From assembly GCF_003987645.1 (NCBI RefSeq), contig NZ_NGKA01000007.1:62001-126000 (forward strand): 64,000 nt of DNA. Reading direction: 5' to 3'. Source of the stretch: Vagococcus elongatus (GTDB lineage Bacteria > Bacillota > Bacilli > Lactobacillales > Vagococcaceae). Below the pieces are notes generated by a model. The model did no database searches. It was not told the origin of the DNA and saw only the letters and a program-made list of their open reading frames with translations. This document shows positions 47,043 to 57,403 of the stretch, piece by piece. The position numbers and the translations under genes are program-made. Positions within the stretch are counted from its first letter, which is position 1; each line of letters opens with the position of its first letter.

Positions 47043-47082
47043 GAAAAAGAAAAACTGTTTGACCCGAAGCGAGTCAAACAGT
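47043..47082 (-). terminator. Terminator of the Bax inhibitor-like gene
   Basis: Perfect 10-bp stem ACTGTTTGAC (47054-47063) with GTCAAACAGT (47073-47082); TTTTTCTTTTTCC follows on the minus strand. Confidence 0.9.
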
Positions 47083-47096
47083 AGCCATCAAAAGGA

Positions 47097-47798
47097 TTAG
47101 TCTCTGCCGAAAATTCTAATAAATGCCAACAGCAGATTGATAAAATCAAGATAAAGTTGTAGGGCACAAAATATTGCGATGCCGCTCAAGGTTTGCTGAT
47201 TGCCTTGTGCTTGATAGAAGTATCTTTTAATCATTTGGTTGTCATAAGCAGTCAAACCTGAGAAAATCAAAACAGTTAGAATCGAAAGGAAGAAATCCAA
47301 TCCTTCACTTCTTAAAAAGATATTTATGACTAGCGCGATAATCACACCGATTAGTGCTGTCAGCATGGCGCGACCCATCACAGATAAATCTTTCTTTGTA
47401 AACATACCAATCAATGCCATAGCACCGAAAGTAACAGAAGCTGTCAGAAAGGCCTGTCCAACTGTGTGAATGTCATACATTGCCAAGGTAAAGCTGATTG
47501 TTACTCCATTAAGAATCGAATAGGCTACGAAGCCACCCATGGCAGCCGTCGGATTACTGAAAGCTTTCCTGCCTAAAAAGATAACTAAACCAATTTGAGC
47601 AATCCATAAAATCATGAAGCCAAATGGAACTGCGGTCAATATTGACGCAATTTGATAAAAGAAAAAGTTGATAACTAGAAATGCTGTGACTGCACTGATG
47701 GCAATTCCTATTCCTAAAATCGCATAAACTTTTGAATAAAAGCTCGCTAAAGCAAACTGCTCCTGATCGGATACTTGATTTGTCTTGTAATCATTCAT
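47097..47798 (-). CDS. Bax inhibitor-1/YccA family membrane protein
   Basis: 233 aa with seven predicted membrane helices and short loops. Typical motifs: LNGVTISFTLAMY mid-protein and TAYDNQMIKRYFY, then ALQLYLDFINLLLAFIRIFG at the end. Family members act as pH-sensitive calcium leak channels in Bacillus (YetJ) or interact with FtsH in E. coli (YccA); the role here is not known. Monocistronic with its own terminator. Confidence 0.93.
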   Translation of the reverse strand: MNDYKTNQVSDQEQFALASFYSKVYAILGIGIAISAVTAFLVINFFFYQIASILTAVPFGFMILWIAQIGLVIFLGRKAFSNPTAAMGGFVAYSILNGVTISFTLAMYDIHTVGQAFLTASVTFGAMALIGMFTKKDLSVMGRAMLTALIGVIIALVINIFLRSEGLDFFLSILTVLIFSGLTAYDNQMIKRYFYQAQGNQQTLSGIAIFCALQLYLDFINLLLAFIRIFGRD

Positions 47799-47870
47799 TT
47801 AAAACACTCCTTCTTATTTTTCCTTGATAACTCTGAAAAAATCTCACTACGTTAAAAGATAAGCAGCTTT

Positions 47871-49199
47871 TTACATAATGTTTCTTCTAGTACTTGCCAG
47901 AAGAGACTCATACGCTCTTTCAAATTTCTGTACATCGCCGGCTCCCATGAAAATCATCACCGCATCATGGTAATCTAATAAGGGTGAAACATTATTTTCG
48001 CTGATTACCGTGCCCCCCTTAGATATTTTTTCTCCAAGGTTTTCAATTTTCACGCTTCCCTGCTGTTCTCTGGCAGACCCGAAAATATCACATAAAAAGA
48101 CGTGATCAGCCAAATCCAAGGATTCGGCAAAGTCATCCAAAAGTGCAATAGTTCTGGTAAACGTGTGGGGCTGAAAGACTGCTATGATTTCTTTATCAGG
48201 ATATTTTTGTCTTGCTCCGTCAATCGTCACTTTGATTTCTGCCGGGTGATGCGCATAGTCATCCACGATAATCATGTCACTGACTTTTTTCTCAGTAAAG
48301 CGGCGCTTCACCCCGGTAAATGTCAATAATTCCTCAGCGACTTTCTTTTGATCCAAGCCTTCAAGATGGGCGATAGCAATCACCGCTAACGCATTATATA
48401 CATTGTGCATGCCATATGCAGGCACCTTATACTGACCGATGACTTGACCCTCGCGTTCAACTTCAAAGAAGGAACCCTCGGTGGTCCGCTTGATATTGAC
48501 AGCCCGGTAATCATTATTGGGACTGGTCCCGTAATAATACACAGGGACTTCCGCCTCTAACTTACGTAAATAATCATCTTCACCATAAGCTACGATGCCT
48601 TTTTTTACTTGATGAGCAAATGTTTGAAATGCATCAAACACATCGTCAATACTTTGGTAATAATCAGGATGGTCGAAGTCTACATTAGTTATGATCCCAT
48701 ACTCCGGACTATATGAAAGGAAGTGCCGGCGATACTCGCAGGCTTCAAAAGCAAAAAAGTCTGAATCGGCAACGCCTTGACCTGTACCGTCTCCGATCAA
48801 AAAACTCGTGGGTTTGATACCGCTCAAAACATGAGCAAGCAGCCCTGTCGTCGTTGTTTTTCCATGAGAACCAGTCACTGCCACACTGGTAAATTTTTTA
48901 ATGAAGTCGCCCAAAAAACGGTGATAACGAATCACCTGAAGACCTTTTTTTAATGCTTCCTGTATTTCCCGGTGAGTATCAGGAAAAGCATTGCCCGCAA
49001 TAATAATCATGTCTTTTTTTATATTTTTTTCATCAAAGGGCAATATTGTTATATTGTTTTTTTCTAATTCACGTTGCGTGAACACATAGTCATCGATATC
49101 TGATCCTTGTACCCGGTAGCCTTTTCCATGTAATATCAAGGCTAAAGCGCTCATTCCAGCACCTTTTATCCCTACAAAATGATAAATATTATTCGTCAT
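47871..49199 (-). CDS. murC: UDP-N-acetylmuramate-L-alanine ligase
   Basis: 442 aa. Adds L-Ala to UDP-MurNAc in peptidoglycan synthesis. N-terminal [15 protein letters not shown] nucleotide-substrate motif, the ATP loop [12 protein letters not shown] and [12 protein letters not shown] are intact. Start ATG 49199 (MTNNIYHF) follows AGAGGAC; an open 29-residue extension upstream is not family-like. The gene before it (49347-50285) is separated by a terminator. Confidence 0.96.
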   Translation of the reverse strand: MTNNIYHFVGIKGAGMSALALILHGKGYRVQGSDIDDYVFTQRELEKNNITILPFDEKNIKKDMIIIAGNAFPDTHREIQEALKKGLQVIRYHRFLGDFIKKFTSVAVTGSHGKTTTTGLLAHVLSGIKPTSFLIGDGTGQGVADSDFFAFEACEYRRHFLSYSPEYGIITNVDFDHPDYYQSIDDVFDAFQTFAHQVKKGIVAYGEDDYLRKLEAEVPVYYYGTSPNNDYRAVNIKRTTEGSFFEVEREGQVIGQYKVPAYGMHNVYNALAVIAIAHLEGLDQKKVAEELLTFTGVKRRFTEKKVSDMIIVDDYAHHPAEIKVTIDGARQKYPDKEIIAVFQPHTFTRTIALLDDFAESLDLADHVFLCDIFGSAREQQGSVKIENLGEKISKGGTVISENNVSPLLDYHDAVMIFMGAGDVQKFERAYESLLASTRRNIM

Positions 49200-49306
49200 A
49201 AAAGTCCTCTTTCTTAAACCGTTCATAGCATAAGCAAAATTTGATTCGAACTCCATTATGATACATTTTCCTTTTTTTTTCAACACTTAGTACTTTAATG
49301 TGACAC

Positions 49307-49340
49307 AAAAAAGTTGAGATAAGCCGAAGCTATCTCAACT
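49307..49340 (-). terminator. Terminator after the 49347-50285 gene
   Basis: Stem AGTTGAGATA (49312-49321) with TATCTCAACT (49331-49340), extendable around a TTCG-type loop; six T follow on the minus strand. Confidence 0.9.
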
Positions 49341-49346
49341 GAGCAC

Positions 49347-50285
49347 TTAATCAAAATATTTATTGATCCCTAACTGAGAGCCCTCTTCAGACATAATTCC
49401 TGACAAAGACTTTTCCAGACGATTTTTAGTTACGATTTCTTCTTCTCTTTTTTTTCTCTCAATGGCTGGCAACTCGACCGTGTCATTTTTTTTCCCAGTA
49501 GTTCCCACAGATTGATTGCCAAAATCACGAGAAGCCACCTCTGGAATCTTGCGCTTTTTTCTAACGACGACTTCTTCAGATGAAGGGGGACGATTTCTGA
49601 CAGTGTCAAAGCTTTCCTCTTTTGACTTCTGAAAAACTTTATTATCGGTCAATTCGGGTAAATCACTGTCATCTTTACTAGCGAGCATCAAATAACTGGT
49701 TTTATTTTTGGTAATCTGATTAGCGATTTCCGCCTTCTTCCAATTTTTATCTAGCCCATCCACTCCATATAATTGCTGAGGAATATTTCTAGGTTTGAAT
49801 CTTTTTTCAGGGGCAGCAAAACGCGTGCTTGCCAACTTTTCCTCAAGATGACTGCTTTTATCAATTCTTCGGTCGATTTCAGTACGATTCTCACGAGTCA
49901 GACTGTCATCTTTGGTCAGAATACTAGGACGATGAGGCTTATTAAAAAGTGAATTCACCGGCTCTTTTTTATGTCCGGTAATTGCCGGGCCCGAATACTG
50001 AGTCTTCGAACGGGATAAATCAGGAGCTTCCCAAGTTGAAGCAATGTTCGGTCTAGAAGGTTTTACTTCTTGTTGTACAGGTGCATCACGTTTGATGTCA
50101 TGTTTAAGAATGTTTTTTTCTTGGTCATAAGTTTCTGGTATTTCTTCACGAAGGGCATTAAAAATCCTAGTTTCCCTTTCTTCCGCAAATAAATAACGGC
50201 TGTCTTCATTTATTAACTTGACCCCTTCTTCATCATCGAAGGCAGGGAAGCGAAAGTGCTGGCGTTTATCCGATTGTGGTTTCAT
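49347..50285 (-). CDS. Highly charged, probably disordered protein of unknown function
   Basis: 312 aa, no signal peptide and no membrane helix. It is very rich in Lys, Arg, Glu, Asp, Ser and Pro with few hydrophobic residues, so largely disordered. Aromatic clusters stand out at both ends (HFRFPAFDDEEGVKL; GINKYFD), as do Arg/Pro-rich middles. AAAAGGA precedes the ATG. It lies next to murC; in Bacillus the murC neighbour is the FtsK-like translocase SftA, which has a charged N-terminal linker, but no motor domain is present here. I would not assign a function. Confidence 0.7.
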   Translation of the reverse strand: MKPQSDKRQHFRFPAFDDEEGVKLINEDSRYLFAEERETRIFNALREEIPETYDQEKNILKHDIKRDAPVQQEVKPSRPNIASTWEAPDLSRSKTQYSGPAITGHKKEPVNSLFNKPHRPSILTKDDSLTRENRTEIDRRIDKSSHLEEKLASTRFAAPEKRFKPRNIPQQLYGVDGLDKNWKKAEIANQITKNKTSYLMLASKDDSDLPELTDNKVFQKSKEESFDTVRNRPPSSEEVVVRKKRKIPEVASRDFGNQSVGTTGKKNDTVELPAIERKKREEEIVTKNRLEKSLSGIMSEEGSQLGINKYFD

Positions 50286-50345
50286 ACTTGCTCAATCCTT
50301 TTTATTTCTTTTCTGCTATAGTGTAACATATTTTTTTCTCTTTAG

Positions 50346-50379
50346 TAGAAAAAGAAGCCCGATTCTGGCTCCTTTTCTA
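50346..50379 (-). terminator. Terminator after the DUF805 gene
   Basis: Imperfect 12-bp stem (AGAAAAAGAAGCC with GGCTCCTTTTCT) followed on the minus strand by a T-rich tail; it overlaps the end of the DUF805 gene by a few bases. Confidence 0.7.
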
Positions 50380-50913
50380 TGGTTTGACTCGTAAAAAGAA
50401 TTTTTTCACATCATTATCCGTACTTCTTGCGAACAAAGTATCCGTCGGCAACACGGCCAAAATAAACTCAAAAACCATCAAAGCATAGGAAACCAAAGAA
50501 ATTATTGTATTACCGTTTCCCCCTCTGGGCAGCAGATATCCCGCAATCAGTAAGAGCACAATCCCTGAGCCTGTCATGCCCGCATCCCGATAACGTCTGA
50601 CTGTCAATGTCAGCATGGGTAGGATTGTCCCCAAAACAAACAGCATATAGATCAACCCTAATAATCCAGTGCCTAGCATTGTATTAAGAAAAAACTGCTC
50701 AACATTGTTCGAAGCGATGCTTGAAGCATTAGAAGAAAATAGAAATATCAAAAATATTATCAAAAAAGAAATGTGCACTAACAAATACATTAAAAGTGCC
50801 CACCAAAAACCTGCTCTGGTAGTCCTTCCTTTAAAATCAACGTAGCCTTTAAAAAAATCACTAACTGCTTGCCCGAAACTTACTTTTCCGGGTTTTTGTT
50901 CAATTCTTGCCAT
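50377..50913 (-). CDS. DUF805 family membrane protein
   Basis: 178 aa. The DUF805 hallmark FFKGYVDFKGRTTRAGFWWALL (broken here at residues about 19-40) is present, followed by four membrane helices and the conserved RRYRDAGMTG (about 105-114). Function of the family is unknown. Start ATG 50913 (MARIEQ) follows AAAAGGAG; an upstream TTG frame places the site inside. It is downstream of alaS. Confidence 0.88.
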   Translation of the reverse strand: MARIEQKPGKVSFGQAVSDFFKGYVDFKGRTTRAGFWWALLMYLLVHISFLIIFLIFLFSSNASSIASNNVEQFFLNTMLGTGLLGLIYMLFVLGTILPMLTLTVRRYRDAGMTGSGIVLLLIAGYLLPRGGNGNTIISLVSYALMVFEFILAVLPTDTLFARSTDNDVKKFFLRVKP

Positions 50914-50969
50914 AATCTGTTTGTCTCCTTTTAGTCTAAACAATTTTACATACAGTAGTTATATAGAGG

Positions 50970-53621
50970 CTATTTTTCTTTCAGCCAATTTTCTACTTCT
51001 GCCAAAGCGTCTATCATTCCTGCCGGATTTTTCCCTCCAGCTTGCGCCATGTCAGGACGACCGCCGCCGCCACCGCCGATAAGGGGTGCAATAGCTTTTA
51101 TCAAGTCCCCCGCACGAAGACCCCGGTCATTCATTTCTTTCGTCATAGCTACCAGCAAATTAGCTTTCCCATCTTGAACGATTCCAAGAACCAGAACATC
51201 CGAAACCGCATTTTGTTTCCACTGATCTGCCAGCTGACGTAATTGGTTCATATTTTTTACATGAGCTTCTTTAGCAATGAAACGAATGCCGTTAACTTCT
51301 GACACCTCTGCAAAAATATCTTTTGCTTCCTGATTGGCCAATTTAGCCGCCAGTGTTTCGATGTCACGCTGGGCTTCTTTTAGTTGTTCCTGCAATTGTT
51401 CCACCCGGTTGACCGCTTGTTTCAACTGAGGAGCTTTAACAATCTGTGCCACTTCTTTCAGCTGCTGCTCTTCTTCATGGAAAACATCGTAAGCTTCTTT
51501 ACTGGTCACAGCTTCGATTCGGCGAATGCCTGCTCCAATACCTGATTCTGATAAAATTTTCAAAATGCCGATTTCACTCGTGTTTTTTACATGGGTTCCT
51601 CCGCACAGTTCCAGTGAATAATCTCCGATTTTTACGACTCGAACGTCCGATCCGTATTTTTCACCAAACAATGCCATAGCGCCCATATTTTTTGCAGTGT
51701 CAATGTCTGTTTCAATCGTCTCCACCGGCAGGCTTTCCCAAATTTTCTGATTGACAATATGTTCCATTTCTTCCAACTCCGCTTTAGTTACCTGTCCGAA
51801 GTGAGTAAAGTCAAAACGAAGATAGCCCGGAGCAACTAGAGAACCCGCTTGGTTTGCATGAATCCCTAACACATCTTTTAAGCTTTGATGAAGCAAATGC
51901 GTGGCCGTATGATTTTTCAGAATCCGATTGCGTCTATTTTTGTCTACTTCCAGCACATAGCGTTCCCCGACTTTTAACGGTTTTAGAACAATGAGTTTGT
52001 GCAACGGTTGTCCATTTGGAGCTTTTTTCACATCAGTAACTTTTGCAACGATGTCGTTGCTCTGATTATAGATGACCCCAGTATCGAAAATCTGTCCTCC
52101 CATTTCAGCATAGAAAGGTGTCACTTCAAACATCGCATCGGCAACAACTTCTTCCGCTGGCAGCAACTCCTCTACCTTTTCATTATCATGGAGTAAAACT
52201 GTCAAAGGACTTTCTATTTTCAAGGTATCATAACCGACAAATTCACTTGCTGTTTGAATGTCTGTAAACAAACCGGATTGAATCGTCATCGAAGCAGCAT
52301 CACTTCGAGCCGCCCGTGCCCTTTCACGTTGCGCTTCCATTTCCTTCTCAAACCCTGCATCATCTACTTCAAACCCTGCTTCTTCAGCGATTTCCTTTGT
52401 TAATTCCACTGGGAAACCGTATGTGTCGTATAATTTGAACATATCTTTCCCAAGAATCATCGTCTTATTTTTTTCTTTTAAATCTTCCAAAATCCCAGAT
52501 AAAATCTGCAGTCCTTCATTGATGGTTTCATGGAATCTTTCTTCTTCTGTTTTGATGACTTTGGCAATAAAATCCTGCTGGGCTAAAATTTCCGGATAGA
52601 AGCTTTCCATGATTTTACCCACGACTGGTACTAGTTGATACATAAACGGGCGATTGATACCAAGCTTCTTTCCGTGTCTTACCGCACGTCGCAGCAAACG
52701 ACGCAACACATAACCTCTGCCCTCATTTGAAGGCAATGCACCATCACCAATCGCAAAGGTTACCGCACGAATATGATCAGCAATCACTTTAAAAGAAACA
52801 TCTGTCTCTTTTTCTTTACCATAAGAAAAGCCATCGCTCAATTTTTCCGTCGCCTGAATGATTGGCATGAATAAATCTGTTTCAAAATTTGTCGGGGTGT
52901 TTTGAATTACTGACACCAATCGTTCTAATCCTAACCCTGTATCAATATTTTTATGAGGCAGCGGTTCGTACTGACCGTCTTCTGTCCGATTGAATTCAGA
53001 GAAAACCAGATTCCAAATTTCCAAGTACCGTTCATTTTCTCCTCCGGCATAATTTTCCGGATCGTCTTCAGCTAAATCATTGAATGCCTGTCCTCGGTCA
53101 TAAAATATTTCTGAGTTTGGTCCGCATGGGCCCACACCAATCTCCCAAAAATTATCTTCAATATCGATGACTCGCTCTTCTGCCAAGCCGATAATCTCTT
53201 GCCAAACACGGCGAGCTTCGTGGTCGTCAGGATGAACGGTAACATATAATTTGTCGGGAGCAAATCCTAACCACTTTTTATCTGTTAAAAACTCCCAAGC
53301 CCATCTAATGGCTTCTTCTTTAAAATAATCTCCGATTGAAAAATTCCCTAACATTTCAAACATAGTATGATGACGAGCTGTTTTCCCGACATTTTCGATA
53401 TCATTTGTTCGAATGCTTTTTTGAGCGTTGACGATTCTCGGGTTTTTGGGAACGATAGTACCGTCAAAATATTTTTTCAATGTTGCTACACCGGAATTGA
53501 TCCACAGCAACGTGGGATCGTCTACCGGCACTAGGGAAGCGCTAGGCTCTACACTATGCCCTTTTTCTTTAAAAAAATCTAAAAACATCTGACGCACGTC
53601 ACTACTTGATAACTGTTTCAT
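50970..53621 (-). CDS. alaS: Alanyl-tRNA synthetase
   Basis: 883 aa. Class II aminoacylation domain (about 1-450, with [15 protein letters not shown] and [21 protein letters not shown]), editing domain with the zinc ligands [11 protein letters not shown] and CGGTHV, and a C-terminal coiled coil plus DHHA1-like domain ending in [19 protein letters not shown] 53621 follows AGGAG. Control is by the T-box in the leader. Confidence 0.98.
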   Translation of the reverse strand: MKQLSSSDVRQMFLDFFKEKGHSVEPSASLVPVDDPTLLWINSGVATLKKYFDGTIVPKNPRIVNAQKSIRTNDIENVGKTARHHTMFEMLGNFSIGDYFKEEAIRWAWEFLTDKKWLGFAPDKLYVTVHPDDHEARRVWQEIIGLAEERVIDIEDNFWEIGVGPCGPNSEIFYDRGQAFNDLAEDDPENYAGGENERYLEIWNLVFSEFNRTEDGQYEPLPHKNIDTGLGLERLVSVIQNTPTNFETDLFMPIIQATEKLSDGFSYGKEKETDVSFKVIADHIRAVTFAIGDGALPSNEGRGYVLRRLLRRAVRHGKKLGINRPFMYQLVPVVGKIMESFYPEILAQQDFIAKVIKTEEERFHETINEGLQILSGILEDLKEKNKTMILGKDMFKLYDTYGFPVELTKEIAEEAGFEVDDAGFEKEMEAQRERARAARSDAASMTIQSGLFTDIQTASEFVGYDTLKIESPLTVLLHDNEKVEELLPAEEVVADAMFEVTPFYAEMGGQIFDTGVIYNQSNDIVAKVTDVKKAPNGQPLHKLIVLKPLKVGERYVLEVDKNRRNRILKNHTATHLLHQSLKDVLGIHANQAGSLVAPGYLRFDFTHFGQVTKAELEEMEHIVNQKIWESLPVETIETDIDTAKNMGAMALFGEKYGSDVRVVKIGDYSLELCGGTHVKNTSEIGILKILSESGIGAGIRRIEAVTSKEAYDVFHEEEQQLKEVAQIVKAPQLKQAVNRVEQLQEQLKEAQRDIETLAAKLANQEAKDIFAEVSEVNGIRFIAKEAHVKNMNQLRQLADQWKQNAVSDVLVLGIVQDGKANLLVAMTKEMNDRGLRAGDLIKAIAPLIGGGGGGRPDMAQAGGKNPAGMIDALAEVENWLKEK

Positions 53622-53690
53622 GATAACTTGTTCTCCTTCATTCTCTTAATTTCACATCCAAATATTACCACCACATAAACCACTCGGTAA

Positions 53691-53920
53691 AAATAAAAAA
53701 ACACCCCTGCAGAACAAGGACGACATACGCGCGGTACCACCTCGTTTGCAATGATGTTAACTAGTTTCATTACCTCTTAAAATCCTTAACGCGGAAATTA
53801 GACGGAAATAGTTTCCTATTTCAACAACAAGGGAGCATTTATAAGTGAATTGGTTTTTTTCGCAGCTATCAAAAAACTCTCTGAACAATTCGTCCTTAAA
53901 AACATATCCTTGCGACTAGT
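53691..53920 (-). promoter_or_regulatory. T-box leader controlling alaS
   Basis: T-box core GAGGTGGTACCGCG reads on the minus strand at about 53731-53744, followed by a run of seven T near 53694-53700. A long stem I lies upstream. GCU at 53834-53836 (minus strand, AATGCTCCC) is the best candidate specifier for Ala, but its placement is less certain than for the pheS leader. Uncharged tRNA-Ala should promote readthrough. Confidence 0.88.
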
Positions 53921-53949
53921 AGTATACTGAAAGCACGCTGAAAAGTCAA
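53921..53949 (-). promoter_or_regulatory. Promoter of alaS
   Basis: TTGACT (53944-53949), 17-bp spacer, TATACT (53921-53926) on the minus strand, immediately upstream of the T-box leader. Confidence 0.75.
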
Positions 53950-53971
53950 TATTTGCATACGAAATTCCAAT

Positions 53972-54898
53972 TTATTTCAGATAACGGCTGATAAAATTTC
54001 CTAACTGTTTTTCGTAGTTTTCCGGCGCCTTTTTTAAACTCTCGGCGTGACCGGCTCCTTCGACTAGCCATAATTCTTTAGGCCCTTGTGCCGCATCGTA
54101 TAAAGAATGAACCATTTCCGTTGGAACAAATGTATCTTCTGTCCCGTGAATGAACAAAGTCGGCAATTTATTTTTCTTCAACTGTTTAACCGCATCTGCT
54201 TCATAAAAATTGTAACCCGTCTTCAAATCTGTATAGACAGAGGTTAATGGAATCAGTGGAAAGGAAGGCAGATGAAACATTTCTTTTAATTGATAGCTTA
54301 ATTCATTTTTGACCGACGTGTAGCCGCAGTCTTCCACGATTATTTTAACTTGCTCGGGCAGTTTTTCTCCTGAGCCCATCATTACAGTTGATGCCCCCAT
54401 GCTGACACCGAACAACATAACATCCACATCCTTGGAGTATCGCTTAACCAGCTGGGAAGTCCAATCAATCAGATCTAATCTTTCATCCCAGCCAAAGCCG
54501 ATATAATTACCTTCACTTTGACCATGTCCTCTAGCGTCAGGCAAAAAAATATCCCATCCCATTTCAAAAATCATTTTTGCATATTCCTTCATATAGGTCG
54601 AGTCACTGCCATAGCCATGGGCGATGACAGCTAGTTTTTTATGTTGTTCTTTGTGCTGAAAGTAAGTGCCCTTTAGCTTTAATCCATCTCTTGCTTCCAG
54701 AGACAAGGTCTCTGGTGCCTGCTCTGCAAAAGTCCAGTGATCAAACGCAGCACCGCCACTTCCCGTTGCCTCACTTTGGCTGATAAAATCTTTTTTACCC
54801 GTCGCGATAGCGTAGCGGTATAAATAGTCTACTCCCCACCCTACCGCACCTAACATCAAAACTCCAACAGTGCCTGAAATATACCAGATACGTTTCAT
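53972..54898 (-). CDS. Membrane-anchored alpha/beta hydrolase
   Basis: 308 aa. One N-terminal membrane anchor (about 5-25), then an alpha/beta hydrolase domain with the nucleophile Ser in FGVSMGAST, an Asp in HGTEDTFVP and a His in EGAGHAESL, a complete catalytic triad. HGYGSDSTYMKEYAKM forms the oxyanion region. Probable esterase or lipase-like enzyme facing outward; substrate unknown. Start may be ATG 54898 or a GTG at 54907 that is closer to GAGG. Confidence 0.87.
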   Translation of the reverse strand: MKRIWYISGTVGVLMLGAVGWGVDYLYRYAIATGKKDFISQSEATGSGGAAFDHWTFAEQAPETLSLEARDGLKLKGTYFQHKEQHKKLAVIAHGYGSDSTYMKEYAKMIFEMGWDIFLPDARGHGQSEGNYIGFGWDERLDLIDWTSQLVKRYSKDVDVMLFGVSMGASTVMMGSGEKLPEQVKIIVEDCGYTSVKNELSYQLKEMFHLPSFPLIPLTSVYTDLKTGYNFYEADAVKQLKKNKLPTLFIHGTEDTFVPTEMVHSLYDAAQGPKELWLVEGAGHAESLKKAPENYEKQLGNFISRYLK

Positions 54899-54924
54899 TT
54901 GCTTCACATCCTCTTCTTAACAAT

Positions 54925-54955
54925 AAAAAGTCCGCTCATTTCTGAACCGACTTTT
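54925..54955 (-). terminator. Terminator of the cdaA-cdaR-glmM operon
   Basis: 12-bp stem with one mismatch and a GAAA loop (outer arms AAAAGTC at 54926-54932 and GACTTTT at 54949-54955); TTTTTATTG follows on the minus strand. Confidence 0.88.
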
Positions 54956-54964
54956 ACGTTTTGA

Positions 54965-56323
54965 TTAATCTGCACCAACTTCTAATTTGACTACGTCGGC
55001 AATTTTATTTACATAGTATTCAACTTTTTCTACCGTTGGCGCCTCCGCCATCACTCGCAACAATGGTTCAGTACCTGATGGTCTCACGAGGATACGCCCA
55101 TTGCCGTTCATTTCCTCTTCTGCTTCTGCAATAGTCTTATTAATCAATTCATTGTTAAGGGCTTCTTCTTTATTCTTGACTTTGATATTGACTAATTTTT
55201 GCGGATATTCTTGGATTTCATCTGCCAATTCTGACAATTTTTTTCCAGTTGTTTTCATGACATTCAGTAGTTGAATACCAGAAAGCAAACCATCTCCTGT
55301 TGTATTATAATCTAGAAAAACAATATGTCCAGATTGTTCGCCGCCAAAATTATAATCGTTTTTCCGCATCTCCTCAACCACATAGCGGTCCCCCACTTGA
55401 GTCGCTAAAGCTACCATACCAGCGGCTTCCACCGCTTTATGAAACCCTAAGTTGCTCATGACAGTAGAAACAATTGTTTGTTTTTTCAGTTTTCCTTGGG
55501 ATAGCAAATGTTTACCGCAAATATACATAATCTTATCCCCATCAATGATTTGCCCTTTTTCATCTACTGCGATTACCCGGTCCCCGTCCCCGTCAAAAGC
55601 TAAACCAACATCTGCTTCTTTTTCAAGAACAAACGCCGCTAAAGCTTCCGGATGGGTGGAGCCAACCTTGTCATTGATATTAATCCCATTAGATTTTGTA
55701 CCCATAGTGTAAAAATCTGTTTCCAAATCTGCAAACAAGCGGTTGACAACGGTAGAAGTCGCACCATTTGCTGCATCTAAACACACACTCAAACCTGATA
55801 AGTTGCCTTCAATTGAATTGGTCAAAAATTGTGAATATTTCAGCAAACCTTCCGGATAATCTTCCAATGTTCCCAATCCGTCAGCAGAAGGCCGCGGCAA
55901 GTTGTCTTCGTCAGCGTCCAACAATGCCTCAATCTCCAATTCCTCTTCGTCGGCTAATTTAAACCCATCTGGGCCAAAAAATTTGATACCATTATCTTCA
56001 GCCGGATTGTGGGAAGCAGAAATCATGATACCTGCATCTGCTTTTTGCAGTCTAGTCAGATAAGCAACTGCGGGAGTAGAAATAACGCCCAGCTGGAAAA
56101 CTTCGATACCAACAGACATCAGTCCTGCCAATAACGCTTGCTCAAGCATTTCTCCTGAAATACGTGTATCCCGTCCTACTAAGACCTTGGGCTTGCTTCC
56201 TCCGTTTTGATGGTGCTGCACTAAAACGTACCCGCCGCAACGTCCTAATTTAAATGCTAGTTCCGGTGTCAGTTCTTTATTAGCAACCCCTCTGACCCCA
56301 TCTGTTCCAAAATATTTTCCCAT
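54965..56323 (-). CDS. glmM: Phosphoglucosamine mutase
   Basis: 452 aa. Converts glucosamine-6-P to glucosamine-1-P for UDP-GlcNAc. Phospho-serine loop [12 protein letters not shown], metal loop [12 protein letters not shown], sugar-binding GGEQSGHI and phosphate-binding [11 protein letters not shown] are all intact. It is the third gene of cdaA-cdaR-glmM; in relatives GlmM can bind and inhibit CdaA. Confidence 0.97.
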   Translation of the reverse strand: MGKYFGTDGVRGVANKELTPELAFKLGRCGGYVLVQHHQNGGSKPKVLVGRDTRISGEMLEQALLAGLMSVGIEVFQLGVISTPAVAYLTRLQKADAGIMISASHNPAEDNGIKFFGPDGFKLADEEELEIEALLDADEDNLPRPSADGLGTLEDYPEGLLKYSQFLTNSIEGNLSGLSVCLDAANGATSTVVNRLFADLETDFYTMGTKSNGININDKVGSTHPEALAAFVLEKEADVGLAFDGDGDRVIAVDEKGQIIDGDKIMYICGKHLLSQGKLKKQTIVSTVMSNLGFHKAVEAAGMVALATQVGDRYVVEEMRKNDYNFGGEQSGHIVFLDYNTTGDGLLSGIQLLNVMKTTGKKLSELADEIQEYPQKLVNIKVKNKEEALNNELINKTIAEAEEEMNGNGRILVRPSGTEPLLRVMAEAPTVEKVEYYVNKIADVVKLEVGAD

Positions 56324-56344
56324 TATTAATTTCCACCTTACTTT

Positions 56345-57403
56345 TTAATCTGATGAACTTTTACTTTTCTCAGTTGATGTTTTACTTCTTCCATTGGTCG
56401 AACCATTCTTTTCTTTATCCGACGAACTCGTTTCTGAATTTTTTTCTGCCAGCTTAGGTGTCACGGTAATCCTAACCGTTGCCGGATTGAATTTGACATT
56501 ATTGATTTCTTCAATCGAATAAGTATTCGTCGCTGTTTCAGTGATCGTGCTCGTATCCACAAGAGCGACCACCTCATCAATCTTATCGATGATTTCTCTT
56601 GGACCTGTGATTTCTACATTTTGTGTTTCACTAGTGAACGTATAACTTTCTATGCCCTCGGGGATTTTTCCAGACTGTTTGATTACCAAAGGCACTGTCT
56701 TCATTGGTGCAATCACATTAAGACTGACCATCACTGCCGAAGGATTGGCGATCACATTGAGCATATTTCCTTGAGCATCAATCGCATAGACATCCAAACG
56801 ACTAGAAAAATCTGAAGATATTTGCTGATCCTGATCGATAGAGACCAAGACATCAGTGATGCTTTTGATCGTTTCCTCACCAGCAGTGATTTCCACTTCT
56901 GACGGGGAAATGCTAGTCTCTTCAATCGTGTAGCCGTTCTTCAATAAATCATCATGAATTCTGACATTCACAGGAAACGTCTTTGTGACCCTTTTTTCCA
57001 ATTTCACGCTCACTTTGGGATCTTTCAGTTCTGCTTTCACCCCGCTTGTCAAATTTTTCACTTCAACTTCTACTTCATAAGTTCCCGGCTGCCGATTGGT
57101 TAAATCAGCTTCCAAAACAAATTTTCTCGTTTGTTCATTGGTCTCGGTGTCGAGTAACAAGCGATTCGTACTGCTCAAGTAAACAGTCGTTGTTTCCTGA
57201 GAGCCCGAGACAAAATATTGACTGTCATCGTAAACTAATTTGATTGGCACATCATTGACCACTGCCTCAAGAGGACGTAAAGTGGAATGATTCTCTTCCT
57301 GTGAAAACAGTCCGCTTGGAAAATTAGCATTAAAAAATAAAAGGAGTGCAAAAGCCAGAGCTAACAGAGCAGTAAATTTATTGCTGGAAGTCACTTTATT
57401 CAT
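56345..57403 (-). CDS. cdaR: YbbR-domain protein, CdaA regulator
   Basis: 352 aa. One N-terminal membrane anchor (about 10-30), then repeated YbbR domains (about 45-325) outside the cell and a Ser/Lys-rich tail. CdaR proteins modulate the diadenylate cyclase CdaA. Start ATG 57403 overlaps the cdaA end by 8 bp and follows AAAGGGGG; the longer upstream frame is not used. Confidence 0.93.
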   Translation of the reverse strand: MNKVTSSNKFTALLALAFALLLFFNANFPSGLFSQEENHSTLRPLEAVVNDVPIKLVYDDSQYFVSGSQETTTVYLSSTNRLLLDTETNEQTRKFVLEADLTNRQPGTYEVEVEVKNLTSGVKAELKDPKVSVKLEKRVTKTFPVNVRIHDDLLKNGYTIEETSISPSEVEITAGEETIKSITDVLVSIDQDQQISSDFSSRLDVYAIDAQGNMLNVIANPSAVMVSLNVIAPMKTVPLVIKQSGKIPEGIESYTFTSETQNVEITGPREIIDKIDEVVALVDTSTITETATNTYSIEEINNVKFNPATVRITVTPKLAEKNSETSSSDKEKNGSTNGRSKTSTEKSKSSSD

